Assembly (NCBI RefSeq): GCF_009765785.1
Contig: NZ_LMUT01000012.1
Location: 1,015,425-1,079,424, forward strand
Source: Granulicella sp. L46
GTDB taxonomy: Bacteria; Acidobacteriota; Terriglobia; Terriglobales; Acidobacteriaceae
Direction of reading: 5' to 3'
DNA: 64,000 bases
Shown here: positions 24,532 to 33,572 of the stretch, piece after piece
Layout: every line of letters begins with the position of its first letter
Numbering within the stretch: the first letter of the stretch is position 1
Notes under the pieces: generated by a model
Databases searched by the model: none
What the model saw: only the letters and a program-made list of their open reading frames with translations
What the model was told of the DNA's origin: nothing
Translations under genes and position numbers: made by a program

Positions 24532-27500
24532 TTAGAAGGTGATCTTTCCGGTCACCTGCATATTTCTCGGACCGTAATCGGTGAAGGTAGGAATACCGAA
24601 TCCAGTGGCCGACGTCGAATCGCCCGGCTGCTGGTCGGGTAACCCCATCCGATGCCGGTTGAACACATCGAATGCTTCGCCCTTCAGCTGGAACGCAACC
24701 CTTCCCTTGATTTGGAAGTTCTTGATCACACTGACATCTTCAGCCTTATAGATGGGACCTGTAATTGCTTCGGTCACGCGACGCAAGTTGCCAAGGGTGA
24801 ACGGAAGCGATGAGCAGAAGTTGCCTGCCGCCTGGTTTCCGCAGTCGGGGGTGAAAGGACGTGGCCAGTTTTGACCCTCGCGGTTCTCATCCACGAATGC
24901 AGCCTGCGCCATCGGAACGCCCGGATCGGTTTCGCCGTTCGTACCCGGAGCGCGGTAGGCTGGCTTGAACCATGACTGGCCATTGAAGAAGCTGGGGCCG
25001 TTCTTGTTCTTCTTGTAGGCAGCACTCGCGAAGTCTGTACCGGCTAGTGATGCCGGCCCTGAGTCGTACGTGATGCAGTTTTGGTAAAACGGAATTCCGG
25101 TGGCGCAACCGAAGCTGATCGGCTGGCCACTCTGGTAGCGCTGGATCGCGCCTACCTGCCAGCCGCCAACCAGGAGGTTCACAAACGTATTATTGTTCAG
25201 CCACTTCTTTCCTTTTCCAAACGGCAGTTGATAGAGATAACTGAGTGAGAATTGCTGCGGCGTATTTTGAACGCTGACCGCCTTATTGAGCTTCAGGTTG
25301 CTGGAGCCTTCTGCCTGCTCCAACTGGTTTCCGTTCACATAGCTGAACGGAATCGTCGAATCCGCGTCGGTCAGGTTCTTCGACCAGGTATAGGACGCCT
25401 GCAGGTTGAACCCATTGCGGAAGCGCCGGGCCAAGGATACGATCATCGATTCGTACGATGAGTGACCGAGGTTTTCCAGGCAGCAGTCACCTTGGATGTA
25501 ATCGTATTGCGGGAACGGACGAAGCGCCTGCCCTAGTGCGCCCTCGAAGCTCGAGTACGGGGCATTGACTCCCGAATTCGAACCACCCTGCGGAATAAAG
25601 TACTGAGAGTTATTGAGATGATCACCCAAACCGAAATAGCTCGTATTGATGTTGTTGATATTGGAGAGGTCACCAGACCGCAAGTTCTGCGAAACCTGGC
25701 CGAGATATCCGATGGTAAAGATCAAATCCTGTGCCAGCTGGTCTTGCAACTGCATGCTCCAGCTGGTGGTCATCGAGGGTCTTCCGTCCTTCGGCTGGAT
25801 CACTTCGCCGCCCACGGCGTCAAAGCTTCCTGGCCCATTGGGAGCAGTTAGCTGCGTCGGGTCCAAGCTGGGAGCGTAGCTGACATTCGGATATCCGATG
25901 GTGGGATTGGTCGGATCTGCAGGTGAGGTCGCATCAAGCCGGAAGGCCGGGGTGAAGGCGCCGCCGGTTGTTGGTGTCTGTCCCTGGAAGAAGTCCCGGT
26001 TCTGGTTGTATCCGAAGGCCATGGCGCCGCCGAAGTCGTTGTACTGAAGCGGACCGTAAATAATTGCGCCGCCACCACGAAGAACCAGCTTGTTGTTGGT
26101 CCCGGGCAACACATAGGCAAAGCCCACGCGCGGGGCAATGTCCTTGTACCAGGTGTCTGCCCATGCTGAATTGCAGTGGCAGTTGGTACCGAACACCAGC
26201 GCGCCGGGAAGGCCGCCAGCCGCTGCATCGGGCGCTGTAAGGCTCAGCTCCGACGTGCGATTTTCAGCCTCGTGGCGGGGTACATCGACATCGTAGCGAA
26301 TACCAAGGTTCAGCGTAAGATTGGGGCCAAGCTTCATGTCATCTTCGAAGAAACCAGCGATGTACCACGAGTTCCATCGCGGAGAATCGTTGAAGACAGC
26401 CTGGCTGCCGTTACCGACTTCACCCATGAGGAAGCTGGCGAATGGATTACCAGATCCGCAGCAGCTATTGCTGACGCCGGCACTTTGGTCACGATAGAAG
26501 TTCAGCGTGTCCTGGTTGTACTGGATAACCGAATATTGCTGATGGCGCCAATCGATGCCCATTGTGATGCTGTTCTTGCCCTTCTGCCAGCTGACGATAT
26601 CGTTGACGCGAACGCCATTATCGATATTGTCTCCGTTCTGCTGTTGGCCCCAGGTAGTCGGTTGATCCGGGCTGGGAAACACGATTACCGGGTAAAAGGT
26701 TGAGTAATCATTCGCCAGACCCGCTGAGGATGCGGTCAGCTTGTTATCAAGGGTTGCACCGATATTGACGCTGTTCGTGCGGTTATACCCAAGGTTCACA
26801 TGGTTCTGCAGTGTCGGGGTGAACAGGTAGTCCCAACCAGCACGGACGTAATGCGTGGTAAACGTCTGCGGGTACCCGCTGCTGTTGAATGGCTCAGGAA
26901 GGTTAGGAGCCGCTGTCAATTTGGAGTTCTGCCGAGTGTTATACGACGCAAAAATCCTGTTCTTATCCCCGATGTTCTGGTCGATACGGATGCTGTAGGT
27001 TGTATTCGTGTTCGGCGCAACACCTGCCTGAGAATAGTTGCCTGTATAACCGAACACGTCGGTAGACAACGGAGTCTGATTCGGGTTTGGGAACCCGGCC
27101 ATCAGCTTCTGGGCCACAGAGCTCATGTATCCACTCGGCACCGTGTTATTCAGCAAAGGAGTACGGCAGAAGATGCCAGGGCTGTTTTGAACGCTCGTCG
27201 TGGGATCAAAAATCTGGTTGTACAAGACCGGCTGGCCGGTGCACGGATTGACAAGGACGTCATACGGAATTCCAGGTACCGCCGTTCCGCCCGGGACCGG
27301 GCCGCCTAGAACGTCGGTGAAGTTTCCTCCATGTTCTGCCGCCGTTGGAACAGTCGAGACGGCAACACTTCCCAAATGAAGTTGGTACTTCTCCCAGGCG
27401 AACAGGAAGAAGGTGCGATTCCTCCCGTTGTACAGGTGCGGAATGATCACCGGACCGTCCAACACCCCGCCGTAATCATACTTACTGTCCTGAGGCTTGC

Positions 27501-28392
27501 TGTAATTGCAATTCACCTCGGGAACGCCAATGCAATTAAGTGACTTGTAGGCGTTGTTGAACCAACTGTTGGCATCGAACACCCTGTTCTTCACAATCGC
27601 ATAAGCCGATCCGTGATAGGTGTTGGTGCCCGATTTGACCGAAAAGCTTTCAATACCGGCCGTGGTGCGGCCAAACTCCGCGGAGGGCGTAGAGGTAGTC
27701 ACCTTGAACTCTTGGAGAGCTTCAATCGAAGGCGAGGTCTCGTCGAAGGACGAACCGTTCTCACTACGCGTGATGCTGGCGCCGTCGAGCAGCACTTCAG
27801 CGCCGTACGCCTGTCCGCCGCTCAGGCGGGAGAAGAACACACCGTTGCCCGTGTTGCCGCTCGTACCCGTGCCTGGGCCAGTCGTGCCGGGCAACAGGAA
27901 GACGAACGTTTCTGGAGAGCGTAGACCGCCGACGCCGTTGGCCAGCGACAGCGGCAGATCTTCTACCTGCTTATTGGAGACGGTACCCCCGACCTCGGAG
28001 CTCTCCGTCTCAAGCCGCAAGCCGCTGGCATCTACCGTGATGTTTTCAGTCTGCGAGCCGACGGCCAGCTTCACATTGAGCGAGGAGATGCTGTTGACCG
28101 TTACCTGGACGCCGGTCGCTGTTGCAGTCGTGAAACCTGCAGCGGTCGCAGTGACTGTGTAGCTTCCTACCGGAAGCTCGTTGAATCTGTAGTCGCCGGA
28201 GGAGGTCGATACGGTTTCAGTCTTGGTTCCCGTGGCCTGCTCGGTGACAAGCACCTTAGCTCCGGGAATGACCGCGCCCGTCGGGTCGGTGACAGTGCCG
28301 GCCATGGAACCATGGCTGGATTGGCCATAGGCGGCGGATGTAGCGAAGACGACTGCGAGGACTAGACTGCAGATTCTTCTAAAACTCATCAT
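24532..28392 (-). CDS. Oar-like TonB-dependent outer-membrane receptor, large
   Basis: 1286 aa from the ATG at 28392, chosen because AGGAG lies 6 nt upstream and the signal peptide (MMSFRRICSLVLAVVFATSAAYGQ) starts there; an upstream ATG at 28551 is in frame but gives no signal peptide. Carboxypeptidase-regulatory domain (MAGTVTDPTGAVIPGAKVLV), plug (VEDLPLSLANGVGG, YGAEVLLDGAS, LQEFKVTTSTPSAEFGRTTAG) and a long barrel ending VTGKITF. Its barrel contains several Cys pairs (CIGVPEVNC, CCGSGN, NCHCN, CCLENLG), unusual for outer-membrane barrels and likely disulfide-bonded loops. Flanked by TPR genes on both sides, and by GH43 and MGH1-like glycosidases, so a plant oligosaccharide is the probable substrate. 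A promoter with TTGACA-N18-TATTCT lies about 190 nt upstream. Confidence 0.92.
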   Translation of the reverse strand: MMSFRRICSLVLAVVFATSAAYGQSSHGSMAGTVTDPTGAVIPGAKVLVTEQATGTKTETVSTSSGDYRFNELPVGSYTVTATAAGFTTATATGVQVTVNSISSLNVKLAVGSQTENITVDASGLRLETESSEVGGTVSNKQVEDLPLSLANGVGGLRSPETFVFLLPGTTGPGTGTSGNTGNGVFFSRLSGGQAYGAEVLLDGASITRSENGSSFDETSPSIEALQEFKVTTSTPSAEFGRTTAGIESFSVKSGTNTYHGSAYAIVKNRVFDANSWFNNAYKSLNCIGVPEVNCNYSKPQDSKYDYGGVLDGPVIIPHLYNGRNRTFFLFAWEKYQLHLGSVAVSTVPTAAEHGGNFTDVLGGPVPGGTAVPGIPYDVLVNPCTGQPVLYNQIFDPTTSVQNSPGIFCRTPLLNNTVPSGYMSSVAQKLMAGFPNPNQTPLSTDVFGYTGNYSQAGVAPNTNTTYSIRIDQNIGDKNRIFASYNTRQNSKLTAAPNLPEPFNSSGYPQTFTTHYVRAGWDYLFTPTLQNHVNLGYNRTNSVNIGATLDNKLTASSAGLANDYSTFYPVIVFPSPDQPTTWGQQQNGDNIDNGVRVNDIVSWQKGKNSITMGIDWRHQQYSVIQYNQDTLNFYRDQSAGVSNSCCGSGNPFASFLMGEVGNGSQAVFNDSPRWNSWYIAGFFEDDMKLGPNLTLNLGIRYDVDVPRHEAENRTSELSLTAPDAAAGGLPGALVFGTNCHCNSAWADTWYKDIAPRVGFAYVLPGTNNKLVLRGGGAIIYGPLQYNDFGGAMAFGYNQNRDFFQGQTPTTGGAFTPAFRLDATSPADPTNPTIGYPNVSYAPSLDPTQLTAPNGPGSFDAVGGEVIQPKDGRPSMTTSWSMQLQDQLAQDLIFTIGYLGQVSQNLRSGDLSNINNINTSYFGLGDHLNNSQYFIPQGGSNSGVNAPYSSFEGALGQALRPFPQYDYIQGDCCLENLGHSSYESMIVSLARRFRNGFNLQASYTWSKNLTDADSTIPFSYVNGNQLEQAEGSSNLKLNKAVSVQNTPQQFSLSYLYQLPFGKGKKWLNNNTFVNLLVGGWQVGAIQRYQSGQPISFGCATGIPFYQNCITYDSGPASLAGTDFASAAYKKNKNGPSFFNGQSWFKPAYRAPGTNGETDPGVPMAQAAFVDENREGQNWPRPFTPDCGNQAAGNFCSSLPFTLGNLRRVTEAITGPIYKAEDVSVIKNFQIKGRVAFQLKGEAFDVFNRHRMGLPDQQPGDSTSATGFGIPTFTDYGPRNMQVTGKITF

Positions 28393-28521
28393 TAAGCGCT
28401 CCTGAAAGGGTACGAACTGCAAATAGAACTTTCTCTGCGTCCTGATCGTGTGCCCACTCCTCATCGACATGAGGTTGAACAGCGGGTACCGACCCATCGA
28501 ATCGTTTCTAACCGCGAAATC

Positions 28522-28550
28522 TGAGAAAATCTTAAGGAAGCGTTTTCTCA
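28522..28550. promoter_or_regulatory. Inverted repeat with LacI-like half-site upstream of receptor
   Basis: TGAGAAAA (28522-28529) and TTTTCTCA (28543-28550) are perfect inverted arms around 13 nt. The right part read on the minus strand is GAAAACGCTTCC, a CG-centred imperfect palindrome like those at the two GH43 promoters. It lies in the predicted 5' leader, so it may be an operator or an RNA hairpin. Confidence 0.45.
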
Positions 28551-28572
28551 ACTACGCGTAATTCACTACCTT

Positions 28573-28615
28573 GAAATCGTCGCGAAGAATATCCCACCGC
28601 GAAGAACACTGTCAA
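28573..28615 (-). promoter_or_regulatory. Promoter of TonB receptor, with ACGATTTC half-site
   Basis: Minus strand: TTGACA (28615-28610), 18-nt spacer, TATTCT (28591-28586), then CGCGACGATTTC (28584-28573), which shares its right half ACGATTTC with the operator at 19308-19315. The spacer length is the same as in both GH43 promoters. Confidence 0.5.
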
Positions 28616-28709
28616 GAAGAAATCAACCGAAAGATCGAACCCGCTACCCATCCTTCGATAAATCACGATTTTACGGGCATATGTCCCTCTGTTTGCGTGA
28701 GATCCGGGA

Positions 28710-29720
28710 CTAGTTACTTTCGGGAGTCGAGCGATATCCGCTCAGCGCCTCCGACCGCGCGAATTCAGCCTTCGCTTTTTCATCCTCGCCCTCAGCTCGG
28801 TAAACCCTTCCCAGAAGGAAGTGCAGAGCCGGGTTTTTCGGACTAAGCGCGATCGCCTGTTCGAACTGCGACTGTGCCTTCGGAAGTTCATTTGTCTGCA
28901 GATACAAATGACCTAGTTGCTCTCGAATATTGGAATCGCGGGGAGCGATCGACGCGGCCTGCGTCAAAAGCTGCTCCGCTTCCGGCAGTTTGCCCTGATG
29001 CAACAGCACAATGCCAAGGTTAAGCAGAGGCTGTTCACTGGGGTGCGGACTATCCTTCTGCCATTGAATTGCATTCCGATATGCGGAGATCGCGTCGTCG
29101 GTGCGGTTGAGTCCTTCATAGGACAAACCAAGGTTGTTTTCCGCTTTAGCGCTGCGTGGATCGAAGACCAGCGCACGCTCAAAGCAGTCGGCCGCATCCT
29201 GAAAGCGCTGCTGCGTGTACCGAATACGACCAAGCCCGTACCACGCCTCCGCGTTTTTCGGGTCCATCTTCACCGCAAGCATCATCCAGTGATCTGCATC
29301 AGGAATATCGTTGAGCAGCGCATAGTCCTTCGCAACATTCTGCAGGTCCGTTGAGTCTGGGCGCGCCAGTGCGGCGGATCGTGTGTACTCAGCCAGGGAG
29401 CCTTTTGGGTCGTCCATTCGCAACATGCAGTAGGCCAGCATGGTGTGCGCCCGCGCGGAGTTTTGATCATTCTTGAGAAAAGAACCGAGCTGGGACGCCG
29501 CATGATTGAATTCTCCTGCGTCAATTAGTTTCTGAATTCCCTGCAAGGTGCTTTCCCCCACTTCGGCTTGCGGCGCCGGCATATTGGGGATCTGCGAGTG
29601 AATCCGATTCGCGCAGCACACCACCAGGGTGAGAGCTATCCATGGACCAGGGGTCCGAAGCCGGCGATTCGTAGCAGCGGAGATGCTGAAATCCTTCAAG
29701 CGCCAATTCCCTTTTGTCAT
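28710..29720 (-). CDS. Exported TPR protein
   Basis: 336 aa; AGGTGAG directly before the ATG. A hydrophobic segment (about 25-42, WIALTLVVCCANRIHSQ) serves as signal sequence. About seven TPR units follow, for example AEAWYGLGRIRYTQQRFQDAADCFERAL and AKAENNLGLSYEGLNRTDDAISAYRNAI. No other domain. It is divergent from the ASPIC/UnbV operon (145-bp shared region) and upstream of the TonB receptor with a 317-nt gap that holds the receptor promoter, so it is probably its own transcription unit. TPR proteins beside ASPIC/UnbV genes recur in Acidobacteria, which hints at a physical partnership. Confidence 0.85.
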   Translation of the reverse strand: MTKGNWRLKDFSISAATNRRLRTPGPWIALTLVVCCANRIHSQIPNMPAPQAEVGESTLQGIQKLIDAGEFNHAASQLGSFLKNDQNSARAHTMLAYCMLRMDDPKGSLAEYTRSAALARPDSTDLQNVAKDYALLNDIPDADHWMMLAVKMDPKNAEAWYGLGRIRYTQQRFQDAADCFERALVFDPRSAKAENNLGLSYEGLNRTDDAISAYRNAIQWQKDSPHPSEQPLLNLGIVLLHQGKLPEAEQLLTQAASIAPRDSNIREQLGHLYLQTNELPKAQSQFEQAIALSPKNPALHFLLGRVYRAEGEDEKAKAEFARSEALSGYRSTPESN

Positions 29721-29865
29721 CTCACCTGGCCACGAATCTATCCGGATCGCGGAGATGACAGGAGGCAGTCAGACTGGATTATAGAGTCGTTCGCGCTGCG
29801 ATAGGGAATCTGGTAGAAATTGTTTACTTAAGCGAATATCTTTGGAAACGCAAGAATAGGGATGG

Positions 29866-31806
29866 ATGAGATCCGCTGTGTTTTTTTTCTCCTTCTGGAA
29901 ACGTTTGATCTCGATTCTGACGAAGCGTGCCCCGCTTCAAACCCTCCGGCCGTGCATTGTCCTGCTTCTTCCCCTTCTCCTGTTTGCTGCGAACAATAGC
30001 CTGGCGCAGACCTCGGCACCAGCGGCGCAAACCCCAGATGCACAGTCCAAACCCTCCAACCAGCTTCCCCCGGTATCAGCGATGGGTGGATCCAATACAG
30101 GCGGAGCTCACGCGGCGGTCTTCGACGCGGAACATCGGCCTATCACCGCTGGCGGTTTCACCAAGACCGGCCCCGTCCTCTTTAAGGACATCGCGCGCCA
30201 GGCGGGCCTTACGACCTGGAAACACGTGATGGGTACTCCGGAAAAGCAATTCATCATTGAAACGAATGGATCGGGCATCGGTCTTTTCGATTACGACAAC
30301 GACGGATGGCTGGACATCTACCTGGTCAATGGATCGACTTATGACGCGCTGTCGGGCAAGTCAACTGCACCCAAAGCGGCTCTCTTCCACAACAATCACG
30401 ACGGCACCTTCACCAATGTTGCTGAAAAGGCCGGTGTCACCAACGACCGCTGGGGGACGGGCGTCGCCATCGCGGACTTCGATAATGATGGATGGCCAGA
30501 CATCTACGTCTCCAACTTCGGTAAGAACCGCCTCTATCACAACAACCACGACGGCACCTTCACCGACGTTGCCGACAAGGCCGGCGTTACCCTCGGCAAC
30601 TGGTCGAGTGGCGCAACCTGGGGCGACTACGACGGCGACGGCCGTCTGGACCTTTTTGTGCCCGGCTACCTGCACTATGACCTGGCCAACCCACCGGCCC
30701 CCGGTACCAAAGCAGTGAATTTCAGCCAATGCCAATTCCGCGGCGTCAACGTAATGTGTGGACCGCGGGGATTAAAGGGAGAGCCCGATCACCTGTTCCA
30801 CAATAACGGCGATGGAACGTTTACCGATGTCAGCGAGAAGGCGGGCGTCTCTGACAAGAATGGCTACTACGGCATGTCGTCAGTTTTCATCGATGTGAAT
30901 AACGACGGCAAACCGGACCTCCTGGTGACCAACGACTCGACGCCGAACTATCTCTACATCAATAAGGGCGACGGAACCTTCGACGATGACAGCTACGCTT
31001 CTGGGTATGCCTTGAATGAAAATGGTCGTGAGACCGCGTCCATGGGATTGGCCACCGGCGACTATCGCAACAACGGCCTCATCGACGTCTACAACACCGT
31101 CTTCTCCGATGATTACAACCCGCTGTACCGCAACGATGGTGGTGCAAACTTCACTGACATCAGTTACCAGATAGGAATTGCCGAACCTACGATTCCCTTC
31201 CTCGGCTGGGGCGCGGCCTTCTTTGATTACGACAATGACGGATGGAAAGACATCATCGTAGCCAATGGGCATGTTTATCCGGCCGTCGACCAAATGCCGT
31301 GGGGTACGAGTTGGGCGCAACGACCGCTGCTATTTCGCAATGTCAACGGAACCAAGTTCGACCTCATGCCTGCAGTAGAAGGCACCGCTCTAGCGAAGAC
31401 CTATGTGGGTCGCGGCTTGGCCGTCGGAGACCTCTTCAATGACGGCAAGCTGGACGTGGTAATCAACGCCCTCGACGGCGTTCCGGCGCTGCTCCGCAAC
31501 GTCTCTCCCGACAAGAATCATTGGATCGAGTTCAAACTGACCGGCGGTCCGAAGAGCCCTCGCGACGCCGTAGGAGCGACGGTCTATCTGACCGCGAATA
31601 AGATCAAACAGCGCGGAGATGTTGTCTCAGGCGGGAGCTACGAATCCACAAATGATCCGCGTGTGCACTTCGGTCTTGGCGACGCGACCGTGATCGATGC
31701 AGTCGAAGTCCACTGGCCCAGCGGCGCGCGCGAACGTTTCTCGGTCTCCCACCTCGACCAGATCGTAAACCTCGTCGAAGGAAAAGGAGTGCCCTTCTCG
31801 AAGTGA
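29866..31806 (+). CDS. Exported FG-GAP/ASPIC-UnbV (CRTAC1-like) protein
   Basis: 646 aa. A long signal sequence (about 1-48, with CIVLLLPLLLFAANNSLAQ). Residues about 100-500 are FG-GAP/VCBS propeller repeats carrying calcium-binding DxDxDG loops: DYDNDGWLDIYLVNG, DFDNDGWPDIYVSNFG, DYDGDGRLDLFVPGY, DVNNDGKPDLLVTND, DYDNDGWKDIIVANG. The last ~90 residues (HWIEFKLTGGPKSPRDAVGA ... VHFGLGDATVIDAVEVHWPSG) are the ASPIC/UnbV domain. The biochemical role of this architecture is not established in bacteria; adhesion or glycan binding is suspected. First gene of a three-gene operon, overlapping the next by GTGA. Closely similar along its whole length to the protein at 40078. AAACGTTT occurs inside codons 11-14 (29899-29906). 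Confidence 0.88.
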   Translation: MRSAVFFFSFWKRLISILTKRAPLQTLRPCIVLLLPLLLFAANNSLAQTSAPAAQTPDAQSKPSNQLPPVSAMGGSNTGGAHAAVFDAEHRPITAGGFTKTGPVLFKDIARQAGLTTWKHVMGTPEKQFIIETNGSGIGLFDYDNDGWLDIYLVNGSTYDALSGKSTAPKAALFHNNHDGTFTNVAEKAGVTNDRWGTGVAIADFDNDGWPDIYVSNFGKNRLYHNNHDGTFTDVADKAGVTLGNWSSGATWGDYDGDGRLDLFVPGYLHYDLANPPAPGTKAVNFSQCQFRGVNVMCGPRGLKGEPDHLFHNNGDGTFTDVSEKAGVSDKNGYYGMSSVFIDVNNDGKPDLLVTNDSTPNYLYINKGDGTFDDDSYASGYALNENGRETASMGLATGDYRNNGLIDVYNTVFSDDYNPLYRNDGGANFTDISYQIGIAEPTIPFLGWGAAFFDYDNDGWKDIIVANGHVYPAVDQMPWGTSWAQRPLLFRNVNGTKFDLMPAVEGTALAKTYVGRGLAVGDLFNDGKLDVVINALDGVPALLRNVSPDKNHWIEFKLTGGPKSPRDAVGATVYLTANKIKQRGDVVSGGSYESTNDPRVHFGLGDATVIDAVEVHWPSGARERFSVSHLDQIVNLVEGKGVPFSK

Positions 31807-33572
31807 AGCTCCCATTGCCCAAGCCGTGCACGACCCTGCTCTTCGCTCCCTGCCTGTGTCTGCTGAGCATTGCGTTTGCTATCCGCGCGTGCGCGCAGGT
31901 TGCGGCGAACGGCTCTGAGGCTCCAACGGCCGCCGCGACAAAAGCGCCGAAGGTCGTTCCCGGCAACTTCATCGACATCACGCAGCAGAGTCATATCGAC
32001 TTCCTGGCACAGGCTTCGCACACCGACAAAAAATATCTGATCGAAACGATGGGATCCGGTGTCGCTCTCTTCGACTACGATAACGACGGCCGACTCGACA
32101 TTTTCTTCGCCAACGGAGCGCCGCTCAGCGATCCAACACCCAAGGGAACCATTCCGCAGAAGACCGGGCCGAAGTATTGGAACCGCCTCTACCATCAAAA
32201 GCCGGACGGAACCTTCGAGGACGTGACCGAGAAGTCAGGCCTCAAGGGAATCAACTACGACATGGGCGTAGCCGTCGGCGATTACGACAATGATGGATAC
32301 GACGATCTGTATGTGACCGGCCTCGGCGGTAACCACCTGTATCACAACAACGGCAACGGCACCTTCACCGATGTCACTCAGGATTCGGGCACCGGTGGCA
32401 GTGGTTGGTCAACCTCAGCAACCTGGGTCGACCTGGATAACGATGGCCTGCTCGACCTCGTCGTGCTGCGTTACGTGAAGTGGGACTTCGACGATATCTG
32501 GTGCGGCGAGCACACTGAGGGTCGCCGCTCCTACTGTCATCCGGACACGTTCGAGCCCATCAACCCGCTGGTGTATCACAACGACGGTCACGGGCATTTC
32601 ACCGAAGTCGCCGCAAAGATCGGCCTCGATCGACCTGGAAAGGGTCTAGGTGTTTCGATCGGCGACTTCGATGGAGATGGCAAGGTCGACGTTGCCGTTG
32701 CCAACGATTCCATGGTCGAGTATCTCTACCACGGCAAGGGTGACGGCACCTTCGAAGAACTCGGCATGCCCGCGGAGATCGCAGTGGACGGCGATGGTCG
32801 CACCTATGCCGGCATGGGCATCGATCTGCAAGACTTTGACAACGACGGCCTGCCCGACCTCATCATCACCAATCTCGCCAATCAGAAGTACGCTCTCTAT
32901 CGCAACAATGGCGACGGTAGCTTCTCCTACGACAGCTACGTCACCGGCATCGGTGGCATGACGCTGCTGCACTCAGGCTGGGGAATTCGTTTTCTCGACT
33001 ACGACAATGATGGCCGCAAGGATCTGCTCATCGCACAAGGCCATGACCTCGACACCGTTGAGCTGAACTATCCGCAGCTCCACTACAAGGAGCCACCGCT
33101 CCTTGCATACAACACCGGCAAGGGCTTCGTCGACGTTTCTTCGCAATCCGGAGACGTCTTCAAAGAGCGGTGGGTAGGGCGAGGCCTGGCGGTCGGAGAC
33201 ATCGACAATGATGGCCGCGTCGATGCAGTCTTCACCACCAACGGCGGCCCGGCATACGTTTTGCGTAACGAGACGAAGACCGACAATCACTGGCTTACGC
33301 TCTTGCTCATCGGCCACAAAAGCAATCGCGACGGCATCGGAGCCGTCATCAAACTGACCACGGCAGCCGGCTCTCAGTGGGTCACCGTCACCACGGGTGG
33401 CAGTTACCTTTCAGCCGGCGACAAGCGCGCACACTTCGGTTTGGGCGCAGCATCCGTCGCGCAATCCATACAGATCCGTTGGCCAAGCGGGATCCTGCAG
33501 ACGCTTAACAATATTCACGCAGACCAGATCCTCACCGTCAACGAACCCGCGACGCAGGCTTCAAAGCCATGA
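31803..33572 (+). CDS. Exported FG-GAP/ASPIC-UnbV (CRTAC1-like) protein
   Basis: 589 aa from a GTG at 31803 that overlaps the previous stop codon (GTGA). Signal sequence about 1-36 (LLFAPCLCLLSIAFAIRACAQ). FG-GAP/VCBS repeats with DxDxDG loops: DYDNDGRLDIFFANG, DYDNDGYDDLYVTGLG, DLDNDGLLDLVVLRY, DFDGDGKVDVAVAND, DFDNDGLPDLIITN, DYDNDGRKDLLIAQG. The C-terminal ASPIC/UnbV domain spans about 490-580 (HWLTLLLIGHKSNRDGIGAV ... HFGLGAASVAQSIQIRWPSG). It is clearly diverged from its neighbour, so the pair is not a recent duplication and may form a heteromer. Overlaps the next gene by ATGA. Function unknown; exported and probably calcium-stabilised. Confidence 0.88.
   Translation: MKLPLPKPCTTLLFAPCLCLLSIAFAIRACAQVAANGSEAPTAAATKAPKVVPGNFIDITQQSHIDFLAQASHTDKKYLIETMGSGVALFDYDNDGRLDIFFANGAPLSDPTPKGTIPQKTGPKYWNRLYHQKPDGTFEDVTEKSGLKGINYDMGVAVGDYDNDGYDDLYVTGLGGNHLYHNNGNGTFTDVTQDSGTGGSGWSTSATWVDLDNDGLLDLVVLRYVKWDFDDIWCGEHTEGRRSYCHPDTFEPINPLVYHNDGHGHFTEVAAKIGLDRPGKGLGVSIGDFDGDGKVDVAVANDSMVEYLYHGKGDGTFEELGMPAEIAVDGDGRTYAGMGIDLQDFDNDGLPDLIITNLANQKYALYRNNGDGSFSYDSYVTGIGGMTLLHSGWGIRFLDYDNDGRKDLLIAQGHDLDTVELNYPQLHYKEPPLLAYNTGKGFVDVSSQSGDVFKERWVGRGLAVGDIDNDGRVDAVFTTNGGPAYVLRNETKTDNHWLTLLLIGHKSNRDGIGAVIKLTTAAGSQWVTVTTGGSYLSAGDKRAHFGLGAASVAQSIQIRWPSGILQTLNNIHADQILTVNEPATQASKP

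Larger units (their letters stand above)
28393..28709. other. Intergenic region carrying receptor promoter and CG-centred repeats
   Basis: No gene is visible in these 317 nt between the TPR gene and the TonB receptor. They hold the AGGAG ribosome site (28399-28403), an inverted repeat at 28522-28550 and a sigma70-like promoter at 28586-28615, all oriented for the receptor. Confidence 0.6.

Noticed and set aside
30300-32900. Near-repeated DNA segments such as GACGGCACCTTCACC
   Set aside because: They encode the FG-GAP repeats of the ASPIC/UnbV proteins and are not a separate DNA repeat or CRISPR array.
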